Notes under the pieces: model-generated
Databases searched by the model: none
Told to the model about the DNA's origin: nothing
Seen by the model: only the letters and a program-made list of their open reading frames with translations
Shown here: positions 54,410 to 64,000 of the stretch, piece by piece
How the letters are laid out: every line of letters starts with the position of its first letter
How positions within the stretch are numbered: the first letter of the stretch is position 1
Translations under genes and position numbers: made by a program
Assembly: GCA_019745275.1 (NCBI GenBank)
Contig: JAIETJ010000012.1
Coordinates: forward strand, 1-64,000
Source of the DNA: Pseudomonadaceae bacterium
Lineage (GTDB): Bacteria > Pseudomonadota > Gammaproteobacteria > Pseudomonadales > Pseudomonadaceae
DNA length: 64,000 nt
Direction: 5' to 3'

Positions 54410-55290
54410 TGAGCGTCCTGATCAATAAAGACACCAAGGTTATCTGTCAGGGTATTACCGGCTCGCAAGGTAGTTTCCACACCCAGCAAGCTATCGAGTA
54501 CGGCACCAAGATGGTCGGCGGCGTGACACCAGGCAAGGGCGGCACCACCCACCTTGATTTGCCAGTGTTCAACACCGTGAAAGACGCAGTAGCTGCAACT
54601 GGCGCCACGGCCAGCGTGATCTACGTCCCTGCACCGTTTTGTAAAGACTCGATCCTGGAAGCAGCGTTCGGAGGCATCAAGCTGATCGTCTGCATCACCG
54701 AAGGTATAGCCACCCTCGATATGCTGGAAGCCAAGGTCAAGTGCGACGAGTTAGGCGTAGTGCTGATCGGCCCTAACTGCCCAGGCGTGATCACTCCAGG
54801 CGAATGCAAGATCGGCATCATGCCCGGTCACATTCACTTGCCGGGCAAGGTCGGGATCGTTTCGCGCTCCGGCACCCTGACCTATGAAGCCGTTAAGCAA
54901 ACCACCGACGCAGGCTTTGGCCAGTCGACGTGCGTAGGCATTGGTGGTGACCCGATTCCGGGTTCGAACTTTATCGACATCCTCAAACTGTTCCAAGCCG
55001 ACCCTAAGACCGAAGCGATCGTAATGATCGGTGAAATCGGCGGTTCAGCTGAGGAGGAGGCCGCCGCTTACATCAAAGCCCACGTTACCAAGCCGGTTGT
55101 ATCTTATATTGCGGGTGTAACAGCACCTGCCGGTAAGCGCATGGGCCACGCCGGAGCGATCATTTCCGGCGGCAAGGGAACGGCAGACGAGAAGTTCGCT
55201 GCCTTGCAGGATGCCGGGGTTAAAACCGTGCGTTCGTTGGCCGATATTGGTTCTGCCTTGGCCGAACTAACCGGCTGGCCGGTTAAGTAA
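54409..55290 (+). CDS. sucD: Succinyl-CoA ligase alpha subunit
   Basis: [43 protein letters not shown]. Confidence 0.98.
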   Translation: MSVLINKDTKVICQGITGSQGSFHTQQAIEYGTKMVGGVTPGKGGTTHLDLPVFNTVKDAVAATGATASVIYVPAPFCKDSILEAAFGGIKLIVCITEGIATLDMLEAKVKCDELGVVLIGPNCPGVITPGECKIGIMPGHIHLPGKVGIVSRSGTLTYEAVKQTTDAGFGQSTCVGIGGDPIPGSNFIDILKLFQADPKTEAIVMIGEIGGSAEEEAAAYIKAHVTKPVVSYIAGVTAPAGKRMGHAGAIISGGKGTADEKFAALQDAGVKTVRSLADIGSALAELTGWPVK

Positions 55291-55306
55291 GACTGTGCAG
55301 TGACAG

Positions 55307-55334
55307 AAAAAGGCCACCCTCGGGTGGCCTTTTT
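55307..55334 (+). terminator. Rho-independent terminator of sucCD
   Basis: aaaaaggccaccc-tc-gggtggccttttt. Confidence 0.92.
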
Positions 55335-55478
55335 GATTTACAGGTAAAAAATATCGTCGGCCTCGTTGCTAGAGGCTCGCGTAGCTTTTTTGCGCAGCAG
55401 TCTTCAGCCTGCTTTTATGCCTGAGAGGTGGTTCAGCGGTTATGATGCGCGCCTGTTTTTGATCCTGAGAATTAATCT

Positions 55479-55946
55479 GTGAGTGATAACTCTATTGCTG
55501 GCCGCGCCCAGCAGTTCTTATCCGCTTTGCGCCATTGTCAGGTGTTGGGTATTCAAGTCCATGAAGCGCTGCCGAGTGGTTTAACCCTGCGCTTACCCTA
55601 CAGTGGGAAAATCATCGGCAATCCAGAGACCGGCGTTATTCATGGCGGAGCGCTCACCACGTTGATGGATACCACCTGTGGCATCGCAACGGTGTGTGTA
55701 CTCCCGGAGTTTGAAATCTGCCCGACCATTGATCTGCGTATCGATTACATGCGCGCCGCCGCACCCAATAAAGACGTGTTTGGCTTCGCAGAGTGTTATC
55801 GCGTGACGCCAACGATTATCTTTGTGCGTGGTTATGCCTACCAAGATGACCCGCTGGAGCCTATCGCCCACGTGGTGGGTACGTTTATGCGCATGGGTAA
55901 GGGTGCCCTGCCAAGTAAGCCGACACCTGCTGGGAGCCTCACATGA
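55479..55946 (+). CDS. PaaI-family hotdog thioesterase (1)
   Basis: NPETGVIHGGALTTLMDTTCGIA. Confidence 0.88.
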   Translation: MSDNSIAGRAQQFLSALRHCQVLGIQVHEALPSGLTLRLPYSGKIIGNPETGVIHGGALTTLMDTTCGIATVCVLPEFEICPTIDLRIDYMRAAAPNKDVFGFAECYRVTPTIIFVRGYAYQDDPLEPIAHVVGTFMRMGKGALPSKPTPAGSLT

Positions 55947-56413
55947 GCGATTTAAACTTCAATCAGTTGGTGCGCCAATCACAAGAGCAAAATGACTTTG
56001 CTGCACTGCTTCAGTTGATCCCCTATGCCCAGTTGATTGGCATCGAGTGCTTACGCCTGGGGGACGATTTGGTGTTTAAGTTACCCGTCAATCCGGACAA
56101 TATTGGTAATCCAATTCTGCCGGCTATTCATGGCGGGGTGATCGCCGGTTTTATGGAGCATGCGGCGATCCTGCATTTGTTGATGTTTATGGGGATTCCA
56201 CATTTACCTAAAATCATCGACTTCTCGATAGATTACCTACGAGCGGGGCATTATCGTGACACCTACTGCCAGTGCCGAGTGTGGCGTCAAGGTCGACGGG
56301 TGGCGAATGTGGCTATTACCGCTTGGCAAACCACGCAAACCGAGCCTATTGCCACTGCGCGTGGTCACTTTAAAGTCGATGAGCCTTATGTTGCGCCGGC
56401 AGATGCCGGCTAA
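55943..56413 (+). CDS. PaaI-family hotdog thioesterase-like protein (2)
   Basis: NIGNPILPAIHGGVIAGFMEHAAILHLL; 4-bp overlap with previous gene. Confidence 0.85.
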   Translation: MSDLNFNQLVRQSQEQNDFAALLQLIPYAQLIGIECLRLGDDLVFKLPVNPDNIGNPILPAIHGGVIAGFMEHAAILHLLMFMGIPHLPKIIDFSIDYLRAGHYRDTYCQCRVWRQGRRVANVAITAWQTTQTEPIATARGHFKVDEPYVAPADAG

Positions 56414-56440
56414 CCTAGGCGCAATTACAAGGAATTTTCG

Positions 56441-57694
56441 ATGGAAGCGCTGCTGATCCTCAGTGGTTTACTGCTAATGCTGTTTGGCCTGGTCTGGCTA
56501 ATCGTGCTGGCATTTGGCAGTAGTCTTTTTTGGGGATTGGCAAGTTTGTTGCCACCGTTAACGTTGCTGTATGTGGTTCGCCATTGGCGTATCGCACGCA
56601 AGGCGATTCTGCTTGCCGGTTTGGGAGCTATCCCTGTGGTGGTGGGTGTGGTGTTGTTAGCCAGCAATGATCCACTCCGTTTTGAGCAAATTGTAAGTTT
56701 GCGCTGGTGGTCGTCTGAACCCGTTAAAGCGCAACCACTGGCGATTAATTTGCGTGGTGAGTTAAACGCGCAAGCATTTGCACCGCAGCATGGCGAACTC
56801 ATTAATGGCATTTTAACCTTGCGCGAAGGTCAAGATTTTTATGCCAGCCGTGAAGTATCTATGCGGGTACCGCAAATGGCCGATGGCTCGGTACAGTTAA
56901 GTATTCTGCCTACCGATGCTCAGCCACTGCCTGAGATTGAAATCAGTTGGCTGCTGGCTGAGCATGAACTGCCAGAAGCGCGTCGGCTTAATCAGGGTTA
57001 TACCCTGTACCTGAATCTAAAACCGTTGGCGCCGAACAAGTTGCAGGGAGACTTCCACCTAGTCCTCCCGGCGAAATTCAACACTGTGTTGAATGGCAAT
57101 ATTGAGCTGTTTACCGATCAGTTGCGTTACGTTGACGGCCAAGTGGATCGACACTTTGACTCATTGGATACCATTACTTATGTACTGGAAGATTATCTGC
57201 AGAGGCGCTTTGCGAGCCGCGCCGTGCGGATATTGAAACTGCCTGCGTTGAACTTGCCCGCCACCCGTTTAGAGCTCGAAGTGACGGCGTTAGTCGATGG
57301 CCAGCCGCAACAACTGACGCTGTTTATGAGTAAGGCTGAGCCGATAGGCTGGTCGGTGCAGGACGATCATTTTCCCCGCATGCCTATCGCTATTGATGTT
57401 CAGAGTGCAGCGCCAATGCCGAGCAAAGCTGCCTTCAGCACTTTGGCGCCGGCACGCAGCACTGCCGATCGCCGGCTGCGCTTTTCGCTGGAACGCTTGC
57501 AGCGGGTTCCCCAACAGTACGTTAACGCGCTGATGCGCATCACAACTGTGAATGGCAGCGCCGCGCAAGGTCGCTTTGTTGAGCTTAACGGCAGTGGTCG
57601 GGTGGTCCTGCGCCGTGAAATCAACGGGCCGGGGGAGGCGAGCTATATTTTGCGCCCGGATGAAATTAGCCAAATTGAGTTACTGGAGCCTTAG
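56441..57694 (+). CDS. Membrane-anchored hypothetical protein
   Basis: N-terminal TM segments then long soluble region; no family recognised. Confidence 0.7.
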   Translation: MEALLILSGLLLMLFGLVWLIVLAFGSSLFWGLASLLPPLTLLYVVRHWRIARKAILLAGLGAIPVVVGVVLLASNDPLRFEQIVSLRWWSSEPVKAQPLAINLRGELNAQAFAPQHGELINGILTLREGQDFYASREVSMRVPQMADGSVQLSILPTDAQPLPEIEISWLLAEHELPEARRLNQGYTLYLNLKPLAPNKLQGDFHLVLPAKFNTVLNGNIELFTDQLRYVDGQVDRHFDSLDTITYVLEDYLQRRFASRAVRILKLPALNLPATRLELEVTALVDGQPQQLTLFMSKAEPIGWSVQDDHFPRMPIAIDVQSAAPMPSKAAFSTLAPARSTADRRLRFSLERLQRVPQQYVNALMRITTVNGSAAQGRFVELNGSGRVVLRREINGPGEASYILRPDEISQIELLEP

Positions 57695-57726
57695 CTCTCA
57701 GAGGCTTACCTGTTTCACCACAAGCG

Positions 57727-57754
57727 CTTGAAATCTAAGGCCAAGCCCCCATCT
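57727..57754 (+). promoter_or_regulatory. RpoH (sigma32) promoter of htpG: CTTGAAA-N13-CCCCATCT
   Basis: Matches heat-shock promoter consensus CTTGAAA-N11-16-CCCCATNT. Confidence 0.88.
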
Positions 57755-57807
57755 TTAAAGCATCCGCCGCAATTGCGGCTTGGCCATTAAGATGGAGTGC
57801 ATCGCGT

Positions 57808-59706
57808 ATGAGTGTCGAAACGCAAAAACAAACCCTTGGCTTTCAAACCGAAGTTAAGCAACTGCTGCAGTTGATGATTCACTCTTTGTACTCCAACAAG
57901 GAGATTTTTCTCCGTGAGCTGATCTCCAACGCCTCGGACGCCGCCGATAAATTGCGCTTCGAAGCCTTGGCCAAGCCTGAACTGCTCGAAGGCGGTGATC
58001 CGCTAAAAATTCGCGTCAGCTTCGATAAGGCCGCCAGAACCGTCACCCTCGAAGATAACGGTATCGGCATGAGCCGCGAGGATGTGATCGCGCACCTAGG
58101 TACCATTGCTAAGTCGGGTACCGCCGACTTTATGAAAAACCTGTCGGGCGATCAGAAGAAAGATTCGACCCTGATCGGCCAGTTCGGTGTGGGCTTTTAC
58201 TCAGCCTTTATCGTCGCGGACTTAGTTGAGGTCTTCACCCGGCGTGCCGGCTTGCCAGCTGAGTCTGGCGTGCATTGGAGCTCCAAAGGCGAGGGCGACT
58301 TCGAGGTAGCCACCGTTGAGCAGGCCACTCGCGGCACTCGCATCGTCATGCATTTAAAAACCGGCGAAGAAGAGTTCGCTGATGGCTGGCGTTTGCGCAA
58401 CATTATCAAGAAATACTCTGATCACATTGCCTTGCCTATCGAATTGCCTAAAGAGCAGCACGGCGAAGAGGCGGCAACTGAGGTCGAGTGGGAAACCGTT
58501 AACCGCGCCAGCGCACTCTGGACCCGTCCGCGCACCGAAGTGGCCGATGAGGAATATCAAGAGTTCTACAAGCACGTCTCCCATGACTTTGAAAACCCAC
58601 TGTCGTGGAGCCACAACAAGGTTGAAGGTAAGCTTGAGTACAGTTCACTGCTGTACGTGCCGGGTCGCGCACCCTTCGATCTGTATCAGCGTGAAGCGCC
58701 GCGTGGCCTGAAACTGTATGTGCAGCGTGTGTTCATCATGGATCAGGCCGATGAATTCCTGCCGTTGTACCTGCGCTTTATTAAAGGCGTGGTCGACTCC
58801 AACGATCTGTCGCTGAATATCTCGCGGGAGATTTTGCAAAAAGATCCAGTGATCGACTCGATGAAGTCAGCGCTGACCAAGCGTGTGCTCGACATGCTGG
58901 AGAAGCTGGCTAAGAGCCAACCCGAGCAATACGCAGGCTTCTGGAAGAACTTTGGCCAAGTGATCAAAGAAGGTCCGGCTGAAGACTTTGCCAACAAAGA
59001 GAAAATTGCTGGCCTGCTGCGTTTCTCGTCCACCCACGATGCATCGGGTGAGCAAAGTGTTGCGCTGGCGGATTACTTGGCCCGCGCCAAAGAAGGCCAA
59101 GACAAGATTTACTTCCTGTCGGGTGACAGCTACGCGCAAGTTAAAAATAGCCCGCACCTTGAGGTCTTCCGTAAGAAGGGCATCGAAGTGCTGTTGCTTA
59201 CCGATCGCATTGATGAGTGGCTGATGAGCTACCTCACCGACTTCGACGGCAAGAGTTTTGTTGACGTTACCCGCGGTGATCTGGATTTAGGCAAGCTTGA
59301 TTCCGAAGAAGACAAGAAAGCCCAAGAGGAAGTGGCTAAGAGCAAAGAAGGTTTGCTTGAGCGTTTAAAGGCCGCGCTTGGTGATGCAGTGAGCGAAGTT
59401 CGGGTGTCCCACCGCCTGACCGATTCGCCGGCTATTTTGGCCATTGGCGAGCAGGATATGGGCATGCAGATGCGCCAGATTCTCGAAGCCAGCGGGCAAA
59501 AAGTGCCTGAGTCCAAGCCGATCTTTGAGATCAACCCAGCCCATTCGTTGATTGAAAAACTCGATGCTGAGCAAAGTGAAGATCGTTTCGCCGACCTTAC
59601 GCATATCCTGTTTGATCAAGCTGCGTTGGCTGCTGGTGACAGCTTGAAAGATCCAGCGACCTACGTGCGCCGCTTAAACAAGTTATTGGTTGAACTGACC
59701 GTTTAA
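57808..59706 (+). CDS. htpG: Molecular chaperone HtpG (Hsp90)
   Basis: [44 protein letters not shown]-type N-terminus. Confidence 0.98.
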   Translation: MSVETQKQTLGFQTEVKQLLQLMIHSLYSNKEIFLRELISNASDAADKLRFEALAKPELLEGGDPLKIRVSFDKAARTVTLEDNGIGMSREDVIAHLGTIAKSGTADFMKNLSGDQKKDSTLIGQFGVGFYSAFIVADLVEVFTRRAGLPAESGVHWSSKGEGDFEVATVEQATRGTRIVMHLKTGEEEFADGWRLRNIIKKYSDHIALPIELPKEQHGEEAATEVEWETVNRASALWTRPRTEVADEEYQEFYKHVSHDFENPLSWSHNKVEGKLEYSSLLYVPGRAPFDLYQREAPRGLKLYVQRVFIMDQADEFLPLYLRFIKGVVDSNDLSLNISREILQKDPVIDSMKSALTKRVLDMLEKLAKSQPEQYAGFWKNFGQVIKEGPAEDFANKEKIAGLLRFSSTHDASGEQSVALADYLARAKEGQDKIYFLSGDSYAQVKNSPHLEVFRKKGIEVLLLTDRIDEWLMSYLTDFDGKSFVDVTRGDLDLGKLDSEEDKKAQEEVAKSKEGLLERLKAALGDAVSEVRVSHRLTDSPAILAIGEQDMGMQMRQILEASGQKVPESKPIFEINPAHSLIEKLDAEQSEDRFADLTHILFDQAALAAGDSLKDPATYVRRLNKLLVELTV

Positions 59707-59722
59707 CCGACTAACTGCTACA

Positions 59723-59753
59723 ACCAACGGGGCCTGTATATGGCCCCGTTGGT
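59723..59753 (+). terminator. Terminator of htpG
   Basis: accaacggggcc-tgtatat-ggccccgttggt then gttt. Confidence 0.8.
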
Positions 59754-59861
59754 GTTTCTAGGTTTTATCCTCGGCTTGCTGGCAATCGCAGGCGTTACTG
59801 TCATCTGGCTGTCATGTCAGTGTCATACGCTGAGCATCTTTAATCCACATACAGTCGGGAA

Positions 59862-60332
59862 GTGAACATGCACTTAATTCGTTTGATAACCTTGGCCAGC
59901 AGTTTATTGTTTTGCTCGCTGGCGGGCGCTGATGTGCGCGTGGAAGGGCCGATTGAATACGGTGTTTTTAGCAGTCCACAGCACGACTTTGAACCGGGTG
60001 AGCGGGTGTTAAGTCACACCAATCAGACGATTGAAGCAACCACGCAAATACCGGCTAAGTTGGGTACCAAGTTTGGTATGCGTTATCGCTTGGCCGGCAA
60101 GACCGCTACTAACACGCCCTTGACCTTGCTCTATTTGACGCCCGGCGTGACGACCCCGGACGGTCTGCGGCATGACAAGTTTGTCGTTGAGCAGACGCTG
60201 TTACAAAACTCAGCGCAGGACTTAATGGCGTTTGAGTTCAGCGAAAATTATGAGCTGGTACCCGGCGAATGGCACTTTATGGTGTTCCAAGGTGATCGGC
60301 TGTTGGCCGAACAGCGCTTTGACGTTCGTTAA
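59862..60332 (+). CDS. Secreted DUF3859-like protein
   Basis: Signal peptide; VEGPIEYGVF...LVPGEWHFMVFQGDRLLAEQRFDV. Confidence 0.7.
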   Translation: MNMHLIRLITLASSLLFCSLAGADVRVEGPIEYGVFSSPQHDFEPGERVLSHTNQTIEATTQIPAKLGTKFGMRYRLAGKTATNTPLTLLYLTPGVTTPDGLRHDKFVVEQTLLQNSAQDLMAFEFSENYELVPGEWHFMVFQGDRLLAEQRFDVR

Positions 60333-60333
60333 A

Positions 60334-60383
60334 TTTCAGGCATAAAAAACGGCGCCCGCGAGCGCCGTTTTTTATGCCTGAAA
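60334..60383. terminator. Bidirectional terminator, 22-bp perfect stem
   Basis: tttcaggcataaaaaacggcgc-ccgcga-gcgccgttttttatgcctgaaa between convergent genes. Confidence 0.92.
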
Positions 60384-60438
60384 ATTCAGCTTTGCCAGCC
60401 TCTAGGGTGGGTTAGCCATAGGCGTAACCCCGTCACCA

Positions 60439-61656
60439 TTATGCCTGCCAGCGCTTCAGTACCAGCGAGGCGTTAGTGCCGCCAAAACCAAAGCTGTTGC
60501 TCATGACTACGTTCGCTTGGAAGTTCTCGCGGGTCTCGCGCAAGATCGGTAAGTCAGCCACCTCAGGGTCTAAGGTTTCGATGTTGGCCGAAGCCGCGAG
60601 GAAGTTGCCTTGCATCATTAGCATGCAATAGATCGCCTCATGCACGCCGGCGGCGCCCAATGAGTGGCCGGACAGGCTTTTGGTTGAGCTGATCAGCGGT
60701 GCCTTGTCGCCAAACACTTCACGCACACCACGGCTTTCGGCTAAATCGCCAACCGGTGTTGAGGTGCCGTGAGTGTTGAGGTAGTCGACTGGCTCGCTGA
60801 CGGTCTCCAGTGCTTGCTGCATGCAACGTACGGCGCCTTCACCGCTAGGCGCGACCATGTCGTAACCGTCGGAGGTGGCGCCATAGCCGATGATTTCGGC
60901 ATAGATTTTTGCGCCACGTTTGAGTGCGTGCTCTAGCTCTTCAACCACCACCATGCCGCCGCCACCGGCAATGACAAAACCGTCGCGGGTTGCATCGTAG
61001 GCGCGCGAAGCAGTTTCTGGTGTGTCGTTGTACTTGCTCGACAACGCGCCCATGGCATCAAACAAGAAGCTCTGGCTCCAGTGTTCTTCTTCGCCGCCGC
61101 CGGCAAATACGATGTCTTGCTTACCCAGTTGGATCAACTCCATGGCGTGGCCGATGCAGTGTGCACTGGTGGCACAGGCCGAGGAGATCGAGTAATTGAC
61201 GCCTTTGATCTTGAACGGTGTGGCCAAGCACGCCGAAACAGTGCTGCTCATGGTGCGTGGCACACGATAAGGGCCGACCCGTTTGACGCCTTTTTCGCGC
61301 AGAATATCGATGGCTTCCATTTGGTTGAGCGTCGAGGCTCCACCGGAGCCGGCCACCAAACCGATGCGTGGGTTAGACACCTCGTCGGCAGTCAGGCCTG
61401 CATCGCTAATCGCTTGTTCCATGGCCAAATAAGCAAAGGCCGCAGCGTCGCCCATAAAGCGGTAAACCTTGCGATCGATCAGGGCTTCTAGGTCGAGCTT
61501 AATCGAGCCGGAAACTTGGCTGCGCAGGCCCATTTCAGCGTAGGCCGGGTTGAAGCTAATGCCCGAACGGCCGGCGCGTAGGTTGGCGGAAACGGTGTCT
61601 TTATCAGTCCCCAAGCAGGAAACAATGCCCAGCCCGGTAATTACGACGCGACGCAT
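60439..61656 (-). CDS. fabB: Beta-ketoacyl-ACP synthase I
   Basis: [44 protein letters not shown]. Confidence 0.97.
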   Translation of the reverse strand: MRRVVITGLGIVSCLGTDKDTVSANLRAGRSGISFNPAYAEMGLRSQVSGSIKLDLEALIDRKVYRFMGDAAAFAYLAMEQAISDAGLTADEVSNPRIGLVAGSGGASTLNQMEAIDILREKGVKRVGPYRVPRTMSSTVSACLATPFKIKGVNYSISSACATSAHCIGHAMELIQLGKQDIVFAGGGEEEHWSQSFLFDAMGALSSKYNDTPETASRAYDATRDGFVIAGGGGMVVVEELEHALKRGAKIYAEIIGYGATSDGYDMVAPSGEGAVRCMQQALETVSEPVDYLNTHGTSTPVGDLAESRGVREVFGDKAPLISSTKSLSGHSLGAAGVHEAIYCMLMMQGNFLAASANIETLDPEVADLPILRETRENFQANVVMSNSFGFGGTNASLVLKRWQA

Positions 61657-61667
61657 GCGGTATTCCT

Positions 61668-62183
61668 TTAGAAGCTGTCAGTAGAGGTGAACAGGCCAAC
61701 GCGTAAACCTTCGGCGCTGTAAATTTCGCGACCATCCACACTTACGGTACCGTCGGCAATAGCCAAGACGAGCGAGCGGTTGATGGTGCGTTTAATGTGG
61801 ATGTTGTAGGTGATTTTCTTAGCGGTTGGCAGTACTTGGCCAAAGAATTTTACTTCGCCTGAACCCAGTGCGCGCCCGCGCCCTAGGCAACCTTGCCAGC
61901 CGAGGTGAAAGCCCACCAACTGCCACATGGCATCAAGCCCTAGGCAGCCGGGCATTACCGGGTCACCTTCAAAGTGGCAGGCGAAAAACCACAGGTCGGG
62001 ATTGATATCCAGCTCGGCCACTAATTCGCCTTTGCCGTACTTACCGCCGGTCTCACTGATATGGGTGATGCGATCAACCATCAGCATATTAGGAGCGGGC
62101 AGTTGTGCGTTACCTGGGCCGAACAGTTCGCCGCGGCTGCAGCTCAGTAGATCTTCCCGAGTAAAGGCGTTTGCTTTGGTCAT
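61668..62183 (-). CDS. fabA: 3-hydroxydecanoyl-ACP dehydratase/isomerase
   Basis: [37 protein letters not shown]. Confidence 0.98.
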   Translation of the reverse strand: MTKANAFTREDLLSCSRGELFGPGNAQLPAPNMLMVDRITHISETGGKYGKGELVAELDINPDLWFFACHFEGDPVMPGCLGLDAMWQLVGFHLGWQGCLGRGRALGSGEVKFFGQVLPTAKKITYNIHIKRTINRSLVLAIADGTVSVDGREIYSAEGLRVGLFTSTDSF

Positions 62184-62300
62184 GCGAGCTCCTGGAAATC
62201 CCTGTGTGCGAGGGCTTTAAATGTGTATTTGCCAGCCTTGCCCAAGGCGGGTGCTGGCAGGCTAAGCGTAGACTGTTACGTTAGGGTGAAAGTCACACTG

Positions 62301-62318
62301 CGCGCACAGATGTACGCT
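62301..62318. promoter_or_regulatory. FabR/DesT-like palindrome CGCGCACAGATGTACGCT upstream of fabA
   Basis: Near-palindrome with full TGTACGCT half-site. Confidence 0.5.
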
Positions 62319-62392
62319 GAATTCGAGCTATTGTGCGGTCAAGTAGTAAGGTCAAACACGACATAGGACAAGTATCGGCCACTTTAGCACTG

Positions 62393-64000
62393 TTATTCAG
62401 GGCTTGAGGCTGAGTTGGCCAGCCAGCGCTGTAAGATTCGCTGCAGATCGACGCGTTTAAACGGTTTAGCCAGATAATCATCCATACCTGCCACCAAGCA
62501 AATCTCACGATCACCCTGTAGCGCGTTGGCGGTTAAGGCGATGATCGGCGTGTGTGGTTGGTTGGGTAAGTTACGAATCTGCCGAGTGGCCTCATAGCCG
62601 TCCATAATTGGTAAGCGGCAGTCCATTAGGATCGCCGAGAAAGCCATGTGCTCGACCTTGTGTACGGCCTGGGCACCATCGCCAACCAAACACACTTGGT
62701 AACCTAAGCTACGCAACATCGCCTCAATCACAGTCTGGTTGACGGGGTTGTCTTCGACCAATAAGACCAGATGGCCATTCGCGCTACTGCTCATCGGCGT
62801 TTCAATGACCGGTTTGGCCTCTTGCTGAGAGAATGCCAGCGGAATTTCTAAGGTAAATAGCGAGCCTTGGCCCTCAGTGCTCTCGGCACGCAGCGAGCCG
62901 CCCATGCGTTCGGCTAAGGTGCGGGCAATTGGCAAGCCCAGCCCCGTACCGCCATAACGTCGTGAGATCGAGTTGTCGGCCTGCTGAAAGGCATCAAACA
63001 TATGCTCAAGACGCTCGGCACAAATGCCAATACCCGTGTCTTGCACCGTGCAAATTAGCCATAACACATGGCTGTCCAGCGGATGCCACTGGATATTCAC
63101 GGTGATGCTGCCTTCATCGGTAAATTTAAGTGCGTTGCCGAGCAGATTGACCAAGATTTGTCGAATTCGTGTTGGGTCGCCTTGCACTTCAAACTGCTCC
63201 AGCCCGCTCTGCGTTTGCTGCAACAGTTGTAGGTCGCGTTGCTGGGCGCTGTGTTGGAACACCTGCACCGAGTTTTGAATCAGTTCCAGCAGGTTAAACG
63301 GGATACTTTCCAGTTCTAAGGCATCGCGCTCGATGCGCGAGAAGTCGAGGATATCGTTAATGACTTTGAGTAAATGCTCAGAGGACTCGGTGGCCAGCGC
63401 CGAGTATTCGGCTTGCTCGTGAGTCATTTCGGTGGTTTCGAGTAGCTGCAACATGCCCAGAACACCATTCATGGGCGTGCGCAGTTCGTGGCTCATCATC
63501 GCCAGAAAGTCGGATTTGGCCCGGTTGGCCTGCTCTGAGTCCTCACGGGTATGTACCAATAAATCGATGGCCTGTTGCTGCTCTTGGTTGGCTTGCTCAA
63601 GGCCCTTTGCCAAGCTGTTGATGTGGCGGGCCAGATCGCCAAGTTCGGCACTATCGGTTTGCGGTAACGGCGCGTTGAAATTACCGGCCTCGATTGACTT
63701 AACCGCTTGGGCCATGGCGCTTATGGGCTGTGAGATGCGTCGAGCTAGGCTGCGGGCTAAGACAAAAATCAGTAATAGGGCGCATAGGGTTAGCAGCGAA
63801 GCCGTGAATAAAATCAGCTGTTGGCGACTATTGAAGCTGTCGTTCGACATGCCTATGACCACTCGGCCGAGGTAGTTTTCGTCGCCTTGCTGAGTCCTTT
63901 TCGGGCTGCCTTGGCGGTGGATGGCGGAGTTGAATAGCTCGATTTGACTGCTGTCTTGATCGGCGCTGCCTACTTGCTCGGCATATACGATGATTTTTTC
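62393..64000 (-). CDS. Hybrid sensor histidine kinase/response regulator (HAMP-HisKA-HATPase-REC); 5' end beyond window
   Basis: MMSHELRTPMNGVLGMLQL; GGTGLGLPIARTLAERMGG; ILMDCRLPIMDGYEATRQIR; frame remains open past 63862 to window end. Confidence 0.95.
   Translation of the reverse strand, partial: EKIIVYAEQVGSADQDSSQIELFNSAIHRQGSPKRTQQGDENYLGRVVIGMSNDSFNSRQQLILFTASLLTLCALLLIFVLARSLARRISQPISAMAQAVKSIEAGNFNAPLPQTDSAELGDLARHINSLAKGLEQANQEQQQAIDLLVHTREDSEQANRAKSDFLAMMSHELRTPMNGVLGMLQLLETTEMTHEQAEYSALATESSEHLLKVINDILDFSRIERDALELESIPFNLLELIQNSVQVFQHSAQQRDLQLLQQTQSGLEQFEVQGDPTRIRQILVNLLGNALKFTDEGSITVNIQWHPLDSHVLWLICTVQDTGIGICAERLEHMFDAFQQADNSISRRYGGTGLGLPIARTLAERMGGSLRAESTEGQGSLFTLEIPLAFSQQEAKPVIETPMSSSANGHLVLLVEDNPVNQTVIEAMLRSLGYQVCLVGDGAQAVHKVEHMAFSAILMDCRLPIMDGYEATRQIRNLPNQPHTPIIALTANALQGDREICLVAGMDDYLAKPFKRVDLQRILQRWLANSASSPE

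Noticed and set aside
54959-54972. GGGTTCGAACT resembling a tRNA T-arm
   Set aside because: Inside sucD coding sequence with no cloverleaf around it

Overview
The window reads as chromosomal core DNA from a Pseudomonas-like gammaproteobacterium, with gene order close to what I recall of the P. aeruginosa anr-hemN-cco to fabAB region. I saw no prophage, CRISPR array, tRNA or rRNA. Main blocks: (1) a partial acyl-CoA dehydrogenase, a DUF1631/GGDEF/EAL protein with degenerate catalytic motifs, and an SDR plus flavin monooxygenase pair divergent from a FabR/DesT-like TetR regulator; (2) an aerobic/microaerobic respiration island: an E. coli-like cydP-A-B-(novel HEFGH membrane protein)-X-ybgE operon, Anr, HemN, SafE-like protein, ccoSIHG, two tandem cbb3 oxidase operons and Aer; (3) rlmM, tusA, norM-like, pdxB, an NAD kinase-like protein, a MITE-like element, ABC exporter and others; (4) gltA and sdhCDAB-sucAB-lpd-sucCD; (5) htpG, fabBA and a hybrid sensor kinase truncated by the window end. 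The most interesting signals are a 36-aa translationally coupled duplicate of the SafE metal-motif N-terminus between ccoS and safE, an HEFGH-motif membrane protein inside the cyd operon, a 253-bp MITE-like insertion abutting a DCC-protein gene, four helically phased 10-bp repeats in a TetR control region, and several well-matched regulatory sites (Anr, RpoH, FliA, FabR-like). Family names come from recognising motifs in the supplied translations; no database search was run.
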